A stretch of 16,570 nucleotides of DNA. Source: Bacteroidota bacterium. GTDB taxonomy: Bacteria; Bacteroidota; Bacteroidia; Flavobacteriales_F; PHOS-HE28. The number at the start of each line of letters is the position of its first letter. Position 1 is the stretch's first letter. The stretch is from positions 1 to 16,570 of the forward strand of contig JAEZCB010000270.1 in NCBI GenBank assembly GCA_023412755.1. Reading direction: 5' to 3'. The notes under the pieces were generated by a model. It searched no databases and was not told the origin of the DNA. It worked only from the letters and a program-made list of their open reading frames with translations. The position numbers and the translations under genes were made by a program. Positions 7,301 to 14,893 of this stretch are shown here, in pieces.

Positions 7301-8032
7301 CAAACGCAGGATCCTTCCATTGAAGCTATTGACCATCTGTGCACGTAGTGCCCCCACGTTCTCCTCTGGCCGGATGATCCCATCCAGTAGGGCCTGAGAC
7401 CAATAGGTCTCGTTCGCATTGCCCACATCTGTGCTGGAGTAACTGGCGCCATCACCAACACTGGCGAGCAATGTGCCATCCGCACCGAAAACAAGTGACC
7501 CCGTAGTATGGGATTCATGCAGCACGGGAGCCCCGGTTGAGGGGGTTTCACCGAAAAGGATCATACGCGAAGCAGGATCGACGCTGTTGAATTGCGGTCC
7601 CGTGGCCGTGTAACGGGTTATCCGCATGATGGTGGCCGCGTAATACTGGTTGGTGGCGGGGTTGTAGCTCCCCGTCCCGAAATTCATCAAGTGGTGGCGG
7701 TCCACCGTATAAAAGAGATAAATGCGTCCATTGGTGAGGAACTGTGGATCAAGCGTGAAGCCCAACATGCCATGATCGCGCCAGTTGCCCACTTCCTCAC
7801 TGATGTCCAGCAACGGGTCTGGCAACTTCACACCATTCTCCACGATCCATACAATACCCCGCTTTTCCCACACGTACATGCGGCCATTCGTATCCCATGT
7901 TGCGCCAACCGCATCGGTCCATCCACCAAGCACCAGCTGATCGCTGAAATCCGCAGGAACGACCTGCGCGGATATCCTTCCCAGGTTATGAAGGAAAAGG
8001 ATGGTGAAAAGAAGGCCGAGGTACCTGCTCAT
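4349..8032 (-). CDS. Secreted sugar dehydrogenase-like PKD/PA14 multidomain protein
   Basis: This is a 1,227-residue exported protein. I chose the ATG at 8032, which begins a good signal peptide (MSRYLGLLFTILFL...ISAQ, 1-22); the longer frame starts with TTG at 8056. Domains in order are a glucose/sorbosone dehydrogenase-type propeller (about 30-525, with RDHGMLGF near 85-92, candidate catalytic His175 in ESHTTGSLVFGADG, and GLRNPYR near 274-280), a PKD domain (529-617, HWDFGDG), an Ig-like segment (619-722), a second PKD (727-810, HWNFGDG) and a PA14 carbohydrate-binding-like domain (814-978). A C-terminal region (982-1227) carries two dockerin-like motifs. The propeller family uses PQQ to oxidise sugars, while PKD and PA14 suggest polysaccharide or surface contact. 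Activity and substrate are unproven. No ordinary type A or B sorting domain ends the protein; the dockerin-like region may serve as its sorting or anchoring signal. Confidence 0.88.
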   Translation of the reverse strand: MSRYLGLLFTILFLHNLGRISAQVVPADFSDQLVLGGWTDAVGATWDTNGRMYVWEKRGIVWIVENGVKLPDPLLDISEEVGNWRDHGMLGFTLDPQFLTNGRIYLFYTVDRHHLMNFGTGSYNPATNQYYAATIMRITRYTATGPQFNSVDPASRMILFGETPSTGAPVLHESHTTGSLVFGADGTLLASVGDGASYSSTDVGNANETYWSQALLDGIIRPEENVGALRAQMVNSFNGRILRLDPNTGNGVPSNPWFDPAEPRSGRSRTWALGLRNPYRMTIRPGTGSSDPAAAQPGHLHIGDVGWNLWEELNVCTEGGMNFGWPLFEGFDVHASYWNTNAANKDHSNPLYDGISCSQQFFNFQDLIKQATPVHLNAHPNPCDPLVQIPNSVPKHFHARPAIDWRHGNQSRCGGFSGNAAVTHDLDNAGSPVPGPRFGGYAAIGGPYIAGTNFPPAYQNSSYHGDYVMGWIRRFVIDGQGNPVSVHDFASGLGNITWMGAGPDGCIWYIRYNSNQIRKICYTQNVVLPPVAVATQDVQYGTGPLTVHFTGNGSYHPQNAPITYHWDFGDGQTSTAMDPVHMFQATPGVPITFTVTLTVTAEDLQTSTTQLLVSVNNTPPQVQITSFANGSFYPVGVDTVFQLQANVLDLEHGPAQLDYAWQTILHHNTHSHPEPVDGAPQSSTVISGVGCDGESYSYRIRLTVTDPEGLATTVEHWLYPACHTIAPTAIINSDVTAGALPLAVQFDGSGSYDPGSVVAYHWNFGDGTSSTEPSPLKVFTESGDHLVVLTVTDDDGLTGQSTRSISSIAYAPPQCPGQSGSIMREVWNGITGTTVNDLLSSPGFPDTPNAITYPTSFQGPSNVGDNYGARYRGYIVAPQTGAYTFTITSDDASVVYLSLNADPRFKRVICSVPGWTQTTEYTKYPSQISAAIQLQAGVYYYVEVLHKEGGGNDHLALRWQTPSNSTRTIIPNSALARWQDCPPSVRLRMGLQGPYHTGTQLMRDDLRSLSLLPLTEPYTLLGFTQAGGGGETIPPARLNVTGKNAMVDWVLVELRSKNDPSQILATKAAILERDGDVVGTDGYMRLLFNVPADDYFIAVRHRNHLGIRTATAVSLSKDESLIDLTRPTTPVHGAEARKAMPDAVMTLWAGDALRDGVIRYTGANNDRDIILQAIGGLVPTVVTPGYGQGDLDLDGFTRYTGMNNDRDIILQNIGGIIPTAVRHQQLP
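4388..4570 (-). repeat. Two tandem dockerin-like calcium motifs in the protein C-terminus
   Basis: Two 22-residue copies, at 4570-4505 and 4453-4388, share the pattern DGxxRYTGxNNDRDIILQxIGG and are preceded by GDA or GDLDL. The copies are also clearly similar at the DNA level, so an internal duplication is likely. The acidic loop (GDxxxDG...NNDRD) resembles the duplicated calcium-binding loops of dockerins. They sit at residues 1155-1176 and 1194-1215 of the 1,227-residue protein, just before the QLP end. Confidence 0.75.
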
Positions 8033-8085
8033 GATTGGGGAGTAATGAGCGAACAATATTGGAATGACGGCCGCTGCCGTGGCCG

Positions 8086-8117
8086 CAAAGGTGATCTTTA
8101 TAATTCGAAAATGTCAA
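8086..8117 (-). promoter_or_regulatory. Candidate promoter for the sugar dehydrogenase-like gene
   Basis: On the minus strand TTG (8117-8115) is followed after 21 bases by CACCTTTG (8093-8086), one mismatch from TAnnTTTG. The start codon is about 53 bases downstream, leaving a short leader. A nearby AT-rich stretch (TTATAAAG) falls inside the spacer. The match is weak to moderate. Confidence 0.3.
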
Positions 8118-8253
8118 TATTATTCTAGGGTCATCCACAACGCGCATACCTGCTTTGCGGTAGATATTGAGGTTCTCTTCACGGATCCAAGGATCACCGC
8201 CATTCATATAACGGACCATGGGGGTTCAAGGGTTGGACCAATACCTTGGAAAC

Positions 8254-8283
8254 AGAAAAAGGCACGTCGTAAAACGCGCCTTT
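8254..8283 (-). terminator. Intrinsic terminator after the CUB/P-domain protein gene
   Basis: Read on the minus strand, AAAGGCGCG (8283-8275) pairs with CGTGCCTTT (8266-8258) across an 8-base loop, with one G-T wobble. A T-run continues to 8256. It lies 20 bases past the stop of the gene ending at 8304. Confidence 0.75.
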
Positions 8284-8303
8284 CACCATAAGGGAATACG
8301 TAC

Positions 8304-11300
8304 CTATTTCAAGATCGAAACGGTGCCCATCATTTCCTTTCGGGTGTCCGTTCCTTTTATGTCGTAGAGGATGCGGTACACGAAGACGTCCGTGGAAAGC
8401 ACATCGCCACTATTGTCCAGGCTGCCATCCCATCCTTCATTCGGATCGGTGGATCGGAATATCACCTGGCCCCACCTGTCGAAGACCATCATGACATAAT
8501 TGGTGACCACATCCAGGTTGGTGCTCATCTTGAAAACATCATTCAAGCCATCTCCATTCGGTGTGAATCCGGTAGGTACATATACGAGTAACACGTCTTC
8601 AATATCCACTACCTTGCAGATGGTATCCGAACACATGTTCAAGTTGAATGCCGCGAGGCAAACGGTGTAGTCCGCTGGATCCCGGTCACTGAACGTGAAC
8701 ACCAGATCCTGGCTCGTGGTGGCATGCAGGCCGGCGATGTCCCACTGATAGGTGTTCGCATTCAATGAGGTATTATGGAACTGTACGATCGGCGCATCCA
8801 CATTGGCATTCTGTGGTCCCCAGTCAAAATCAGCTACCACTGGGGGTGGCCCGGTCACCGTGATAGAACCTTCTCCAATGCAACCGCTGGCGTCCCGGAT
8901 CTTCACATGATGGGTACCCTCACAAACCTGGGAAAGGGTCGGGGAGGGGCTCCAGATCGCACCATTGTTGAAGCTGTAATCCACAGCTTCCTCATCGTAG
9001 ATCATCATCACACCATCGCAAATGCCGGAGCAGGTGACCGGTATATAGCTGGTAGAGTCGATCTCCAGGAGCACAGGTTCTAGTATGGTCACGGTGGCGG
9101 TGCTGGAGCAACCATTGTCATCCGTTACTGTGAGGGAGTGCGTACCGGCACATAGGTCGGTAACTGCAGGCGTTGAGTTGCCTACACCACTGCTCCAGGC
9201 ATAGATATGGTCACCTACTACGTTGCCGCCGCTAACCGTGGCCTGGGCCGATCCATTACAATATGAGTAGCAGATGGCATCGGTGTGCGTGATGTCGATC
9301 AGGATCGTATCCGTGAATGTCTTCTGCACGCTATCGATCAGATAACAGAAGGCACCATCGTCTTCGATCCAAAAGAAAGTGTGTGTGCCTCCGCTCCCTG
9401 CAGGCATGGTAACAGAGGTCTGCGGCGAGTAGATGTTCCCGTACACCGCTCCGGCAGGGCCGCTCCATTGTCCCACACCGGTGTTACCGGGGGTCGCATT
9501 CAGCGTATTGGTAAGGTCGCAGGAATAGGAATCCGGGCCGGCATCCGCGATCCCACAGCAGGTGGGGTCTGTGATGGGCGTGATCTGCACGGTGAGCTCT
9601 GCGCTCGCCACGCAATTGGCCGCACTGGTAACAGTGTAGGTGTAAACTCCTTCAGGATCCATCATCGGATCGAAAAGATCCGGTACCACGGCACCATTGA
9701 ATGTCCAAACACCTCCGGCATCGGGCATGCCTCCAAGTGCACTGAGGAGTGAAATGGCGGGTTCATTTTCGCAGATCGCCAACGTGGTGTCATTGCCCGC
9801 GCTTATGGAAGGATCGGGACTCACCAGTACGCTGTCTGTTACCGCGCATTCAGGGAACCCAGGCGGGTACACGGACAGATAGTACCATGTAGGCGTGGTG
9901 GTGAACACCGGTGATGTTGGTGAGCCGGGGTTCGTTAGCCCTTCTGGCGGAGACCATTCATAGACGGGTGCGCCGGGAGTGGGGGAAAAGAGAAGTTGCC
10001 CGGCCATGGGTTCCGGATCGCTGCATAGAATGATGTCCGGACCAGCCTCCACCTCCATTGGCTCCAGAACGGTGAAGGTCAACGTGGTATCGTAAGTACA
10101 GCCGAAGTTGTCGGTGACACTGAAGGTATGATCATAGGTGCCGGGGGCGGGCGGTGTGGAATAGGCCACCAACTGGTTGGGGCCAGGGGTGAGGTAGGGA
10201 CCATCCCAACCTGCGGAATCCGGATGGTTCAGTCCCAGCACAGGGGTGAATTCGGTGACGTCCGGAATGATGGATGGATCCACATTCAACTCCCATCCAC
10301 AGATCCACCCGTCATCCGCGGCCCAAAGGTCCACTACGGTGAATGTCCAGGTGCCGTTCAAAGCGCAACCTTCCAGCTGGGACATGGGTTGCAGGCTTTC
10401 GTACGTGCCCGCTGGAAGTGATCCACCACCTGAATTCGCCACCCATGTACCATTGGTCGCGGTAGGGCTCCAGCAATAATTCCAGCAGGTGCCCAGCGTA
10501 CTTCCCGGCCCCGATATACCCAGGTCCGTACCGCCGCCACCCTGCTGATGGAAGATCACGGACTGGCCGGTGGGGCAGGTCAATGACACTACGAAATCAC
10601 CCATGAACGAATGCTCCATGTCCACGCAGACGGAGAGCAGGTCATTGATATTCGTCAATGTCTGTCCGGGTGCGAACTGCGTGAAGGTGATCTCGGTTAT
10701 GAAGGGTTGTCCCAGATCATCCGGCAGGTAGACCGGTGGGCCAAAATTGTTCTCCGGTGCACCGGTCCAAGTCACCGGTTGCACACCGTTCTCCGCTGAT
10801 AATTCCACTGTGGCCCCCAAGCAGACCTCTTCGGCCACCATGAGGCCGGAAAAATCAGGAGTGGTGGAAATGAGCACCTGCAGGTCCAGCAGGTTGTTGT
10901 TGGCGCAATCGTTATTGTCCAGCACGTACAGTTGCACGACATACTCCCCGGGTGCATCCCAGGAATGCGTGGCTACGGGTGTATCGGCCGTGTTGCCATC
11001 GGCGAAATCCCAGGTATAGTTTGTGATCACAAAGCCATCCTCCGCGTAACTGGCCGTACCATCGAAGGTCACCTCTTCGCCCACGCAGATCAGCGCCGGT
11101 ACCAACCCCTCGGACATGCTGCCTACGGCCGTGGGCCGGTCACAGGGTGTTTCGCAAGTGATCGATGCTGCGAAGATGCCTGTACCATTCGCGTTGGAGT
11201 TGAATACCACGGTGAGGCAGCCGGTGGTGTTGAAGGTACTGGCCTGGGTCACCAGGTTTTGCAGATCCGTACCGGTGTATTCGCCAAGGAAGGTTTCGCT

Positions 11301-11630
11301 TGTTGAATTCCCATCGTACAACCGGATGCGGTCTATCGGGTTGGGACCCGTTGTATTCAGGTTGAATGTGACCCACATCAGGGAGATCACATCCCCCGGT
11401 GTATCCGGGCAGACGACCACAGTATGGCTTTCATTGTTACTGTAGCCGGAGCCTCCCATTCCACCGCTATCCAACAGAATGCCACTACATGTGGTAACGC
11501 TGCCATCGGTGATGGAAAAATTCTGGGCCATCACCTGCGCTGCGGCAGCCCAAAGAACGGTCACCAAGCCGAGGATCAAAGCCCTGCGTAACGTGAAGGC
11601 CTGGGGATCGGAAAGCCGGGGATCGTGCAT
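8304..11630 (-). CDS. CUB/PKD/P-domain surface protein with T9SS type B sorting domain
   Basis: This is a 1,108-residue exported protein. I chose the ATG at 11630 because it gives a signal peptide (ALILGLVTVLWAAAAQVMAQ, to about residue 36). The frame stays open upstream to a GTG at 11711, but that stretch abuts the preceding gene's terminator. Domains in order are a CUB-like domain (48-160), a PKD domain (165-255, YTWDFADG), a proprotein-convertase P-domain (about 308-450; SVCVDMEHSFMGDFVVSL and GTWTFTVVDLWAADDGWICGW) and several Ig/PKD-like modules (460-770). An SprB-like repeat (about 778-850, CNGSAQATVSGG...VTDDNGC) is followed by a related module and a final PKD-like unit (930-1010). It ends with a gliding-motility-associated C-terminal domain (1016-1108; VPTGFTPNGDGLNDVF, FDRWGQVIF, GWDG). 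There is no protease domain despite the P-domain. The likely role is adhesion or surface structure, exported through T9SS. Confidence 0.9.
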   Translation of the reverse strand: MHDPRLSDPQAFTLRRALILGLVTVLWAAAAQVMAQNFSITDGSVTTCSGILLDSGGMGGSGYSNNESHTVVVCPDTPGDVISLMWVTFNLNTTGPNPIDRIRLYDGNSTSETFLGEYTGTDLQNLVTQASTFNTTGCLTVVFNSNANGTGIFAASITCETPCDRPTAVGSMSEGLVPALICVGEEVTFDGTASYAEDGFVITNYTWDFADGNTADTPVATHSWDAPGEYVVQLYVLDNNDCANNNLLDLQVLISTTPDFSGLMVAEEVCLGATVELSAENGVQPVTWTGAPENNFGPPVYLPDDLGQPFITEITFTQFAPGQTLTNINDLLSVCVDMEHSFMGDFVVSLTCPTGQSVIFHQQGGGGTDLGISGPGSTLGTCWNYCWSPTATNGTWVANSGGGSLPAGTYESLQPMSQLEGCALNGTWTFTVVDLWAADDGWICGWELNVDPSIIPDVTEFTPVLGLNHPDSAGWDGPYLTPGPNQLVAYSTPPAPGTYDHTFSVTDNFGCTYDTTLTFTVLEPMEVEAGPDIILCSDPEPMAGQLLFSPTPGAPVYEWSPPEGLTNPGSPTSPVFTTTPTWYYLSVYPPGFPECAVTDSVLVSPDPSISAGNDTTLAICENEPAISLLSALGGMPDAGGVWTFNGAVVPDLFDPMMDPEGVYTYTVTSAANCVASAELTVQITPITDPTCCGIADAGPDSYSCDLTNTLNATPGNTGVGQWSGPAGAVYGNIYSPQTSVTMPAGSGGTHTFFWIEDDGAFCYLIDSVQKTFTDTILIDITHTDAICYSYCNGSAQATVSGGNVVGDHIYAWSSGVGNSTPAVTDLCAGTHSLTVTDDNGCSSTATVTILEPVLLEIDSTSYIPVTCSGICDGVMMIYDEEAVDYSFNNGAIWSPSPTLSQVCEGTHHVKIRDASGCIGEGSITVTGPPPVVADFDWGPQNANVDAPIVQFHNTSLNANTYQWDIAGLHATTSQDLVFTFSDRDPADYTVCLAAFNLNMCSDTICKVVDIEDVLLVYVPTGFTPNGDGLNDVFKMSTNLDVVTNYVMMVFDRWGQVIFRSTDPNEGWDGSLDNSGDVLSTDVFVYRILYDIKGTDTRKEMMGTVSILK

Positions 11631-11711
11631 GAGTTTACAGGTGCAGGGGTGGAATGACACTCCCGCCATGGGGTAAGATGGGATCAAGGTGCCAAAAGTT
11701 GCCTTGAGCAC

Positions 11712-11744
11712 AAAAATAGAAAAGCCCGGAAGATCCGGGCCTTT
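11712..11744 (-). terminator. Intrinsic terminator after the sigma-linked membrane protein gene
   Basis: On the minus strand GCCCGGA (11740-11734) and TCCGGGC (11730-11724) form a GC-rich 7-bp stem with a three-base loop. Flanking A/T pairs and a TTTTCTATTTTT tract down to 11712 follow. It lies about 20 bases past the stop at 11761. Confidence 0.85.
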
Positions 11745-11760
11745 CCAAGCTTTTGCCAGG

Positions 11761-13059
11761 TCAGCGCACCAACGTCACATTGCCGTTGTATGTGCCTCCG
11801 AGCTTGTCCCCATCCTTCATCTCCACCATCCACACATAATCACCCGGGGTACAGGGTTCGCCCTTATTGCCTATCCGGCCATTCCAGGGGCGTTGTGGAT
11901 CGCTGGTCTCAAAGATCAGATCTCCGGACTTGGAATCGAAGATGGACATATGGAACTTCACACCCAGCGTCTTCAATGCTTCTGGGATGAAGGTATCCTC
12001 CACGCCATTGCCATCTGGGGAGAAGGTCTTTGGTGCGAAAAGGTCATAGTCGTTCTCGATCTTGATGGTGCGCTCCGTGCGATCGATGCAGCCCTTGCCA
12101 TTCTCGGTAATTAGCGTTACCTGGTAGGTGCCTGCCTTTTTGAAGACATGGTTCGGGTGCGCCACGCTGGATGTGGTGCCATCGCCGAAATCCCAAGTGT
12201 ATTTCTTGCCGCCGATGCTGCGGTTCTCAAAATGCACTGAAGGCACGGTGTTCTCGTATTCCTGCCTCACGTAACTGAACGCAGCTTCCGGTGCTTCATG
12301 GATCACTATACGATCCGCGGCTGGCTTGTTGCGAATGTTGCCGCCACCCAGTGAAGAGTGGGAGAGCATGACCTCGAAGGTGCCGGCCTTGGCGAAAGAG
12401 TGTGTGGGTGTGGGCTTGTTGGAAAAGCTGCCATCGCCAAAGTTCCACAGGAAGATACCGCCCTCGGGCATGTTGTCCACCTGGAATTCGATCTCGGTGC
12501 CAGGGCAGGCTTCGGTCAGGCTTGGTTTGATGGCCAATGCGGTGCTGTTGTTGGGCACGGCCGGTATTTTTTCTTCAATGGCACGTTCGGTCGCTTCGCG
12601 AGTTCCGCCCGGTGTTGCGGCCTTCTTGACCTCCAGTTGTGCCACCTGGGCATTATTCGTTGGAGTGTCGGGCTGCTTTAGGACCGGCTCTTCATGCTCA
12701 TCCGACCCCACTTCAGAAACGGCAGCCGCAACTTGCGCAGGTTTTGGTGACCGGGGTATCTCCTCCGCTACAGGCATGTTCTGCTCTACAGAACGGGGCT
12801 CCTCCACTACCACGGCGGTCTGTGCCAGGCCACCCTGATCCTCTGGAGCCATCATGACATACACTGTGGACACCACCGCCACGGCACCACTCAGCAGCAG
12901 GGCATAAAGACCTGCCGAGGCTTGCCAGGTGGTTGGCTTTGGATCAAGTTTCCTCTCCAACTGCGCCCAATCGGCCGAGTTGTAAGGGACCTCATAGGTC
13001 TCCAGGGCCTCCTTCAAAGACCGCTCGAACGCATCCACTCCCTTCATCTTCGTCATCAT
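11761..13059 (-). CDS. Sigma-linked membrane PKD protein, putative anti-sigma factor
   Basis: This 432-residue protein is encoded directly after an ECF sigma factor; its ATG shares one base with the sigma stop (TAATG), implying translational coupling. The layout is a short N-terminal region with FERSLKEALETYEVPYNSADWAQLERKLD (11-39), one transmembrane segment (about 49-70), an acidic and Ala/Pro-rich stalk (72-175), PKD 1 (178-255, WNFGDG 205-210), PKD 2 (257-336, WDFGDG 289-294), and a type-B-like C-terminal domain (338-432; FAPKTFSPDGNGVEDTF, PWNGR, PGDYVWMVEMKDG). There is no cleavable signal peptide, so the N-terminus is probably cytoplasmic, where it could bind the sigma factor, with the PKD domains outside. 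The anti-sigma role is inferred from gene order and topology; the N-terminal region is not a classical zinc anti-sigma domain. A strong terminator follows. Confidence 0.85.
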   Translation of the reverse strand: MMTKMKGVDAFERSLKEALETYEVPYNSADWAQLERKLDPKPTTWQASAGLYALLLSGAVAVVSTVYVMMAPEDQGGLAQTAVVVEEPRSVEQNMPVAEEIPRSPKPAQVAAAVSEVGSDEHEEPVLKQPDTPTNNAQVAQLEVKKAATPGGTREATERAIEEKIPAVPNNSTALAIKPSLTEACPGTEIEFQVDNMPEGGIFLWNFGDGSFSNKPTPTHSFAKAGTFEVMLSHSSLGGGNIRNKPAADRIVIHEAPEAAFSYVRQEYENTVPSVHFENRSIGGKKYTWDFGDGTTSSVAHPNHVFKKAGTYQVTLITENGKGCIDRTERTIKIENDYDLFAPKTFSPDGNGVEDTFIPEALKTLGVKFHMSIFDSKSGDLIFETSDPQRPWNGRIGNKGEPCTPGDYVWMVEMKDGDKLGGTYNGNVTLVR

Positions 13060-13649
13060 TAATGAAGCCTTCGCTCCTTGGTAAGCATTTTTTTCAAGTT
13101 CACTTTCGCTTTCGCCAGATTGCTCTTGGAGGTGCCGATGTTGATCCCCAATAATTCGGCGATCTCCTTGTGCGTCATCTCCTCGAATACATACAGGTTG
13201 AACACCGTACGATATGCGGGTGTAAGCTTCTGCATGGCGTTGATCACATCGGCGGGCCGCACATCCAACGCGTCATCGTCTCCGCCATCCTCAGCCAGCA
13301 CATCCTCCTCATCCTGATCGCTGAAATCCTCGATGCTCCGTTCTTCGCCAAGCAGCAGATAGGAATTCTTCGAACGCCTGAAGTGATCGATGGCGGTGTT
13401 CACCATGATCCGCCGGATCCAACCTTCGAAGCTGCCCGAACGGTTGAATTTGTCCATGCTCTGGAACACCTTGATGAACCCGTCCTGAAGGATGTCCTTG
13501 GCCTGATCGGTGTTCTTGGTGTAGCGCAGGCATACCGTCATCATCTTGCCGTAAAAGAGCTCATATACACGTTGATGGGAGCGCCGCTCGCCTTGAAGGC
13601 ATCCATCGATCAATTCATTGAAGACCTTTTCCGGCCCGTGCATGTTCAT
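13059..13649 (-). CDS. RNA polymerase ECF-type sigma factor
   Basis: This is a 196-residue ECF (sigma70 group IV) factor. The frame is open back to 13868, but the family's sequence begins near MNMHGPEKVFNELIDGC, so I place the start at the ATG at 13649; the second ATG at 13643 is equally possible. Sigma region 2 lies at about 28-92 (VYELFYGKMM, DQAKDILQDGFIKVFQ, FEGWIRRIMVNTAIDHFRR). A strongly acidic linker follows (about 98-132, EERSIEDFSDQDEEDVLAED then a DDD run). Region 4 lies at about 138-190 (LTPAYRTVFNLYVFEEMTHKEIAELLG, then the recognition helix around GTSKSNLAKAK). It would direct RNA polymerase to a dedicated promoter set. The overlapping downstream membrane protein suggests control by sequestration. 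It is transcribed divergently from mdh, with 242 bases between the start codons. Confidence 0.93.
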   Translation of the reverse strand: MNMHGPEKVFNELIDGCLQGERRSHQRVYELFYGKMMTVCLRYTKNTDQAKDILQDGFIKVFQSMDKFNRSGSFEGWIRRIMVNTAIDHFRRSKNSYLLLGEERSIEDFSDQDEEDVLAEDGGDDDALDVRPADVINAMQKLTPAYRTVFNLYVFEEMTHKEIAELLGINIGTSKSNLAKAKVNLKKMLTKERRLH

Positions 13650-13891
13650 CCACGTGACGGTAAGACGTGGATTGCCATGTTCGGTTGCTGCTGGTTCTCC
13701 CACTGGGCGCGTACTATGAGCTGACAAGATAGCCATCCGCAAGGGGTAGACGCAAGCCAGGCCGAAAGGATGCCTATGGCCGCGCATTTTTTGGAAGGCA
13801 CACCGGCAGCTCCTGATCAACATCATGCGGGAGCCGCACCGCAGTGCCTTAATTTCGCCCCCGATCAATCACCTCAATTCACCCAAGCAGG
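13650..13891. other. Divergent intergenic region between sigma factor and mdh
   Basis: This region should hold both divergent promoters. On the plus strand TAATTTCG (13850-13857) is one base from the -7 consensus upstream of mdh, but no TTG sits at proper spacing. On the minus strand a TATCTTGT near 13726-13733 has a TTG 21 bases upstream but is a poor -7 match. No confident promoter was found. The upstream extension of the sigma reading frame here does not resemble the family and is probably non-coding. Confidence 0.4.
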
Positions 13892-14830
13892 ATGAAAGTA
13901 ACCGTGGTAGGGGCTGGTAATGTTGGCGCTACCTGCGCCGATGCCGTGGCCCGTTGGGAACTGGCCAACGAAGTAGTATTGCTGGACATCAAGGAAGGTT
14001 TTGCCGAGGGCAAGGCGTTGGACATATGGCAGACCGCGCCGATCAATCTGTTCGATTCGCGGATCACCGGTTCCACCAATGATTACACCAAGACCGCCGG
14101 CAGCGATGTGGTGGTGATCACCAGCGGGCTTCCGCGCAAACCCGGCATGAGCCGCGATGATCTTATCGCCACCAATGCGGCCATTGTGAAAAGTGTTACT
14201 GAGAACATCGTGAAGCATTCTCCGGATGCCATCATCATTGTGGTGAGCAACCCGTTGGATGTGATGACCTATTGCGCCTACATCACGGCCAACCTGCCAA
14301 GCCAGCGCGTCTTCGGCATGGCCGGCATTCTGGACACGGCCCGTTACCGTGCTTTCCTGGCCGAGGCATTGAACGTTAGTCCGAAGGATATACAGGCTGT
14401 GCTCATGGGCGGCCATGGTGATACCATGGTGCCGCTGCCACGCTATACCACGGTGGGTGGCATCCCTGTTACCGAGTTGATCGAGAGCGATAAGTTGGAC
14501 GCGATCGTGGAGCGCACCAAGAAAGGTGGTGGAGAGATCGTGAACCTGCTGGGCACCAGCGCCTGGTACGCACCGGGCACCGCTGCTGCGCAAATGGTGG
14601 AAGCCATAGTACGGGACCAGAAGCGTGTTTTCCCTTGCTGCGTCTGGCTGGAAGGCCAGTATGGCCTGGAGAAGATCTACATGGGCGCACCAGTGATCCT
14701 GGGCCGTAAAGGCGTGGAAAAGATCATTGAGCTTCAGCTGAATGAGCAGGAGATGGAACTGGTGAACGCCAGCGCGAAGGCGGTGAAGGAGGTGATGGAT
14801 GTGCTGGATAAGATGAGCGTGACAGCCTGA
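13892..14830 (+). CDS. mdh: Malate dehydrogenase (NAD-dependent, LDH-like)
   Basis: This 312-residue enzyme interconverts malate and oxaloacetate with NAD in the cytoplasm, in the TCA cycle. The dinucleotide-binding motif is GAGNVG (residues 7-12), and Asp32 after strand beta-2 selects NAD over NADP. Substrate residues are Arg82 and Arg88 in PRKPGMSRDD, Asn120 in VSNPLD, Asp148/Arg151 in ILDTARYR, and catalytic His175 in GGHGDTMVPLP. Arg82, where lactate dehydrogenases carry Gln, argues for malate. Length and start fit the LDH-like MDH family exactly. It is a single-gene unit, divergent from the sigma operon and closed by the hairpin at 14853-14880. No other TCA-cycle gene is in the window. 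Confidence 0.98.
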   Translation: MKVTVVGAGNVGATCADAVARWELANEVVLLDIKEGFAEGKALDIWQTAPINLFDSRITGSTNDYTKTAGSDVVVITSGLPRKPGMSRDDLIATNAAIVKSVTENIVKHSPDAIIIVVSNPLDVMTYCAYITANLPSQRVFGMAGILDTARYRAFLAEALNVSPKDIQAVLMGGHGDTMVPLPRYTTVGGIPVTELIESDKLDAIVERTKKGGGEIVNLLGTSAWYAPGTAAAQMVEAIVRDQKRVFPCCVWLEGQYGLEKIYMGAPVILGRKGVEKIIELQLNEQEMELVNASAKAVKEVMDVLDKMSVTA

Positions 14831-14852
14831 TCCGGATTTTTTTGGAAAAATA

Positions 14853-14880
14853 AAAGGCGCCGCGAGGCGCCTTTCTCTTT
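14853..14880. terminator. Bidirectional intrinsic terminator between mdh and the FG-GAP gene
   Basis: AAAGGCGCC (14853-14861) and GGCGCCTTT (14866-14874) form a perfect 9-bp stem with a GCGA loop. Downstream on the plus strand is CTCTTT; on the minus strand the T-rich tail is TTTTATTTTTCC. It serves two convergent genes ending at 14830 and 14894, and the tail is stronger in the minus direction. Confidence 0.88.
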
Positions 14881-14893
14881 GACCAACACTCCG

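Noticed and set aside
7986..8219. A 77-codon minus-strand frame upstream of and overlapping the sugar dehydrogenase-like gene
   Set aside because: It overlaps the signal-peptide region in another frame and spans the candidate promoter; no family is recognisable. A small peptide from 8120-8219 cannot be excluded but has no support.
9285..9752. A 155-codon plus-strand frame antisense to the CUB/P-domain protein
   Set aside because: It has no domain-like pattern and lies opposite confidently identified coding sequence.
11711..11718. TATTTTTG (minus strand) as a -7 promoter element for the CUB/P-domain protein
   Set aside because: It is the T-tract of the terminator, and the nearest TTG is 27 bases upstream, too far for the usual spacing.
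13650..13868. A 73-residue N-terminal extension of the ECF sigma factor
   Set aside because: The extension is Cys/Arg-rich, unlike any sigma factor N-terminus, and the protein from 13649 already has the usual ECF length.
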